This document shows, one piece after another, positions 43,901 through 44,204 of a stretch of 44,204 nucleotides of DNA. Source of the stretch: Candidatus Stygibacter australis (lineage in GTDB: Bacteria > Cloacimonadota > Cloacimonadia > Cloacimonadales > TCS61); assembly GCA_030765845.1 (NCBI GenBank), contig JAVCDJ010000058.1, positions 1 through 44,204 on the forward strand, in the 5' to 3' direction. Both the position numbers and the translations under genes were made by a program. The notes beneath the pieces are model-generated. The model had not been told where the DNA came from, made no database searches, and saw nothing but the letters and a program-made list of their open reading frames with translations. Positions within the stretch are counted from its first letter, which is position 1; every line of letters begins with the position of its first letter.

Positions 43901-44204
43901 CAAACCTGCTGGATGGGGTGAAAATCCAGAAACAGGATCAGGTCGCATTTTCGATAAGGATAAATTTAGCCTGTTTATACAAGGAGAACAAACGCAAAAT
44001 ATAGTTTTCCAATCTATTACGGAGATTGGGCAGACCACCTGGGTAGGTACACCTGAAAATTCTATTGTTTTAAATGAGTGGCAGCATGTAGCTGTTAGTT
44101 ATAATGGTGTAAGCGAAGTGCATATATATATCAACGGTGTGGATCAGGAATTATCAATGTATGATGGACCTCAGGGTAATATTGTGACTAATTTAAATGA
44201 TAAC
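40980..44204 (+). CDS. Secreted gluzincin metalloprotease with PKD and LamG domains (3' end outside window)
   Basis: ATG at 40980 follows AGGAG; the frame is open for 1075 codons to the window edge. A signal peptide (KKTGLIIISFFVVMASLCAYA) precedes a thermolysin-type propeptide (about 30-230: YHSSIKVSINKDNMVVFVMN). The catalytic domain has HELGH at residues 396-400 and downstream EGLSEGIADYWAQSY with the third zinc ligand Glu, the gluzincin (M4/M36) pattern. Then come a PKD domain (about 554-637, SWEWDFENDGIIDSYEQNP), a Rossmann-like ThuA/GATase-type domain (about 641-851), a second PKD domain (857-937, SWAWDFDNDGITDSYDQN) and a LamG/concanavalin-like domain (942 on, LTLEAWIKPAGWG, NEWQHVAVSYNG). 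A sorting domain is expected beyond the window. Probably an extracellular protease for protein feeding. Confidence 0.93.
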   Translation, partial: MKKTGLIIISFFVVMASLCAYAGKPEVNKSLEIIPEMKDNTEVIGNMRVDKLTGIPAAIYNVHYQVKSGTPESMARQYLLENADRLKLNKDLTDIEYVRSYETGNGYRVQFRQTLAGIPIYHSSIKVSINKDNMVVFVMNGYKRLGDVNTSINISEAAAMQIAKNYLNISGKLNLEKIETMIYQENLPKNVVVHKVTLVPAEGAIGDWEILVDAASGEIIRVEDRACYYRTTGSGWVFDPEPITNAATVYGEDGFIDNGGNDTDSLTAQLKEVDLLEITEDGGSYSLVGPYAAVIDNEAPYTGLFIQDSSDFQYTRSALPFEAVNIYYHIDSSMRYLQELMGYEIMPYQYAGGVHFDPQGLNGDVNAHYSPSTGHVAFGSPAEAVDAGEDNAIIHHELGHAIHDWITGGQLSQVEGLSEGIADYWAQSYTRSLGCFEPEDQQYDWFGLWGLQPALGGDYMRVTNLPAHYPEGLIGEVHYDGQLWSSSLMSIYNLISREVTDEILWEGISMADVNTNQRDAAYAFMQADIDLNGGENMDQIIPVFTERGYIEGPLTAIFEADVTGGPSPVIVNFTDMSFAFPGPITSWEWDFENDGIIDSYEQNPMHIFTDPGLYTVAFTISDGVNSNTNISENFVSVNSGILVYEGIAEGEDFSGTYIYETLTELGIEAMYTNSIPSSLEGFSAVFLSFGNLGQNFDAGTFPEYDEGEAIVNYLETGGCVYLESGSLFGAMEFIGYPNTQEFRQIFGVQSVQNYFQSPNPINNLSGATGTITDGMNFNSSHQTNNWYIDKYYANGQGSIAFSESGYGDVAVQGEGVFGQKTFVFAYSLADLVDNESPSTRQDILLNLIEFFDLPMLTAGFEGIPRTGFAPLPVIFFDNSWAIPEVISWAWDFDNDGITDSYDQNAVWVFEEPGSYDISLTVDNGNEPQTITMEDYIRVFDDESALEFNGSNSFLECTANAELEISEALTLEAWIKPAGWGENPETGSGRIFDKDKFSLFIQGEQTQNIVFQSITEIGQTTWVGTPENSIVLNEWQHVAVSYNGVSEVHIYINGVDQELSMYDGPQGNIVTNLNDN

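Overview
The window is AT-rich bacterial chromosome. Five or six genes are exported proteins of the kind that carries a C-terminal sorting domain opening with YPNPFNPxTTI (type A / Por-like). Together with the divergence of the housekeeping proteins this points to the FCB superphylum. A Cloacimonadota-like lineage is my best guess, by inference only, since no rRNA lies in the window. There is no tRNA, rRNA, CRISPR array, prophage or recognisable transposase.

Layout. 1-3.1 kb: two exported proteins with sorting domains, the first cut by the window edge. 3.1-3.6 kb: a gap packed with inverted repeats. 3.6-7.3 kb: typA on the minus strand, then a lone lipoprotein. 6.3-10.9 kb: a minus-strand operon (DUF4476 protein, transketolase, lipoate-protein ligase, NHL-type propeller protein); the last gene appears to start at AUU. 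10.9-11.8 kb: a gap built of short-period repeats. 11.6-15.1 kb: a tandemly duplicated outer-membrane barrel gene, each copy preceded by the same GGGGCAGAC hairpin element; a third copy of the element precedes a TPR lipoprotein. 16.6-24.9 kb: leuS, queA, birA, a small hypothetical gene, a BaiN/YhiN-type flavoprotein and metG. 24.9-27.4 kb: a cyclic-2,3-diphosphoglycerate-synthetase-like GTPase and mrp. 27.4-35.9 kb: a tight minus-strand operon transcribed as PBP1A, GT2 glycosyltransferase, transglutaminase-like protein, GlmU-like protein, RicT/PSP1 protein, rlmN. 36.1-44.2 kb: three more exported proteins: an M6 metalloprotease, a lipoprotein whose terminal sorting domain is lost, and a thermolysin-like protease with PKD and LamG domains that runs off the window.

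How it fits together. The housekeeping half supplies translation (leuS, metG, queA, rlmN, typA), cofactor attachment (birA, lplA) and Fe-S handling (mrp). The PBP1A-to-GlmU-like operon looks like envelope synthesis. The secreted proteins look like surface or extracellular hydrolases and adhesins of a heterotroph that uses proteins. The least ordinary content is in the gaps: several unrelated families of hairpins and short-period repeats (8, 9 and about 50 bp), one of them tied to the gene duplication. I did not find a clear new multi-gene defence or biosynthetic system.
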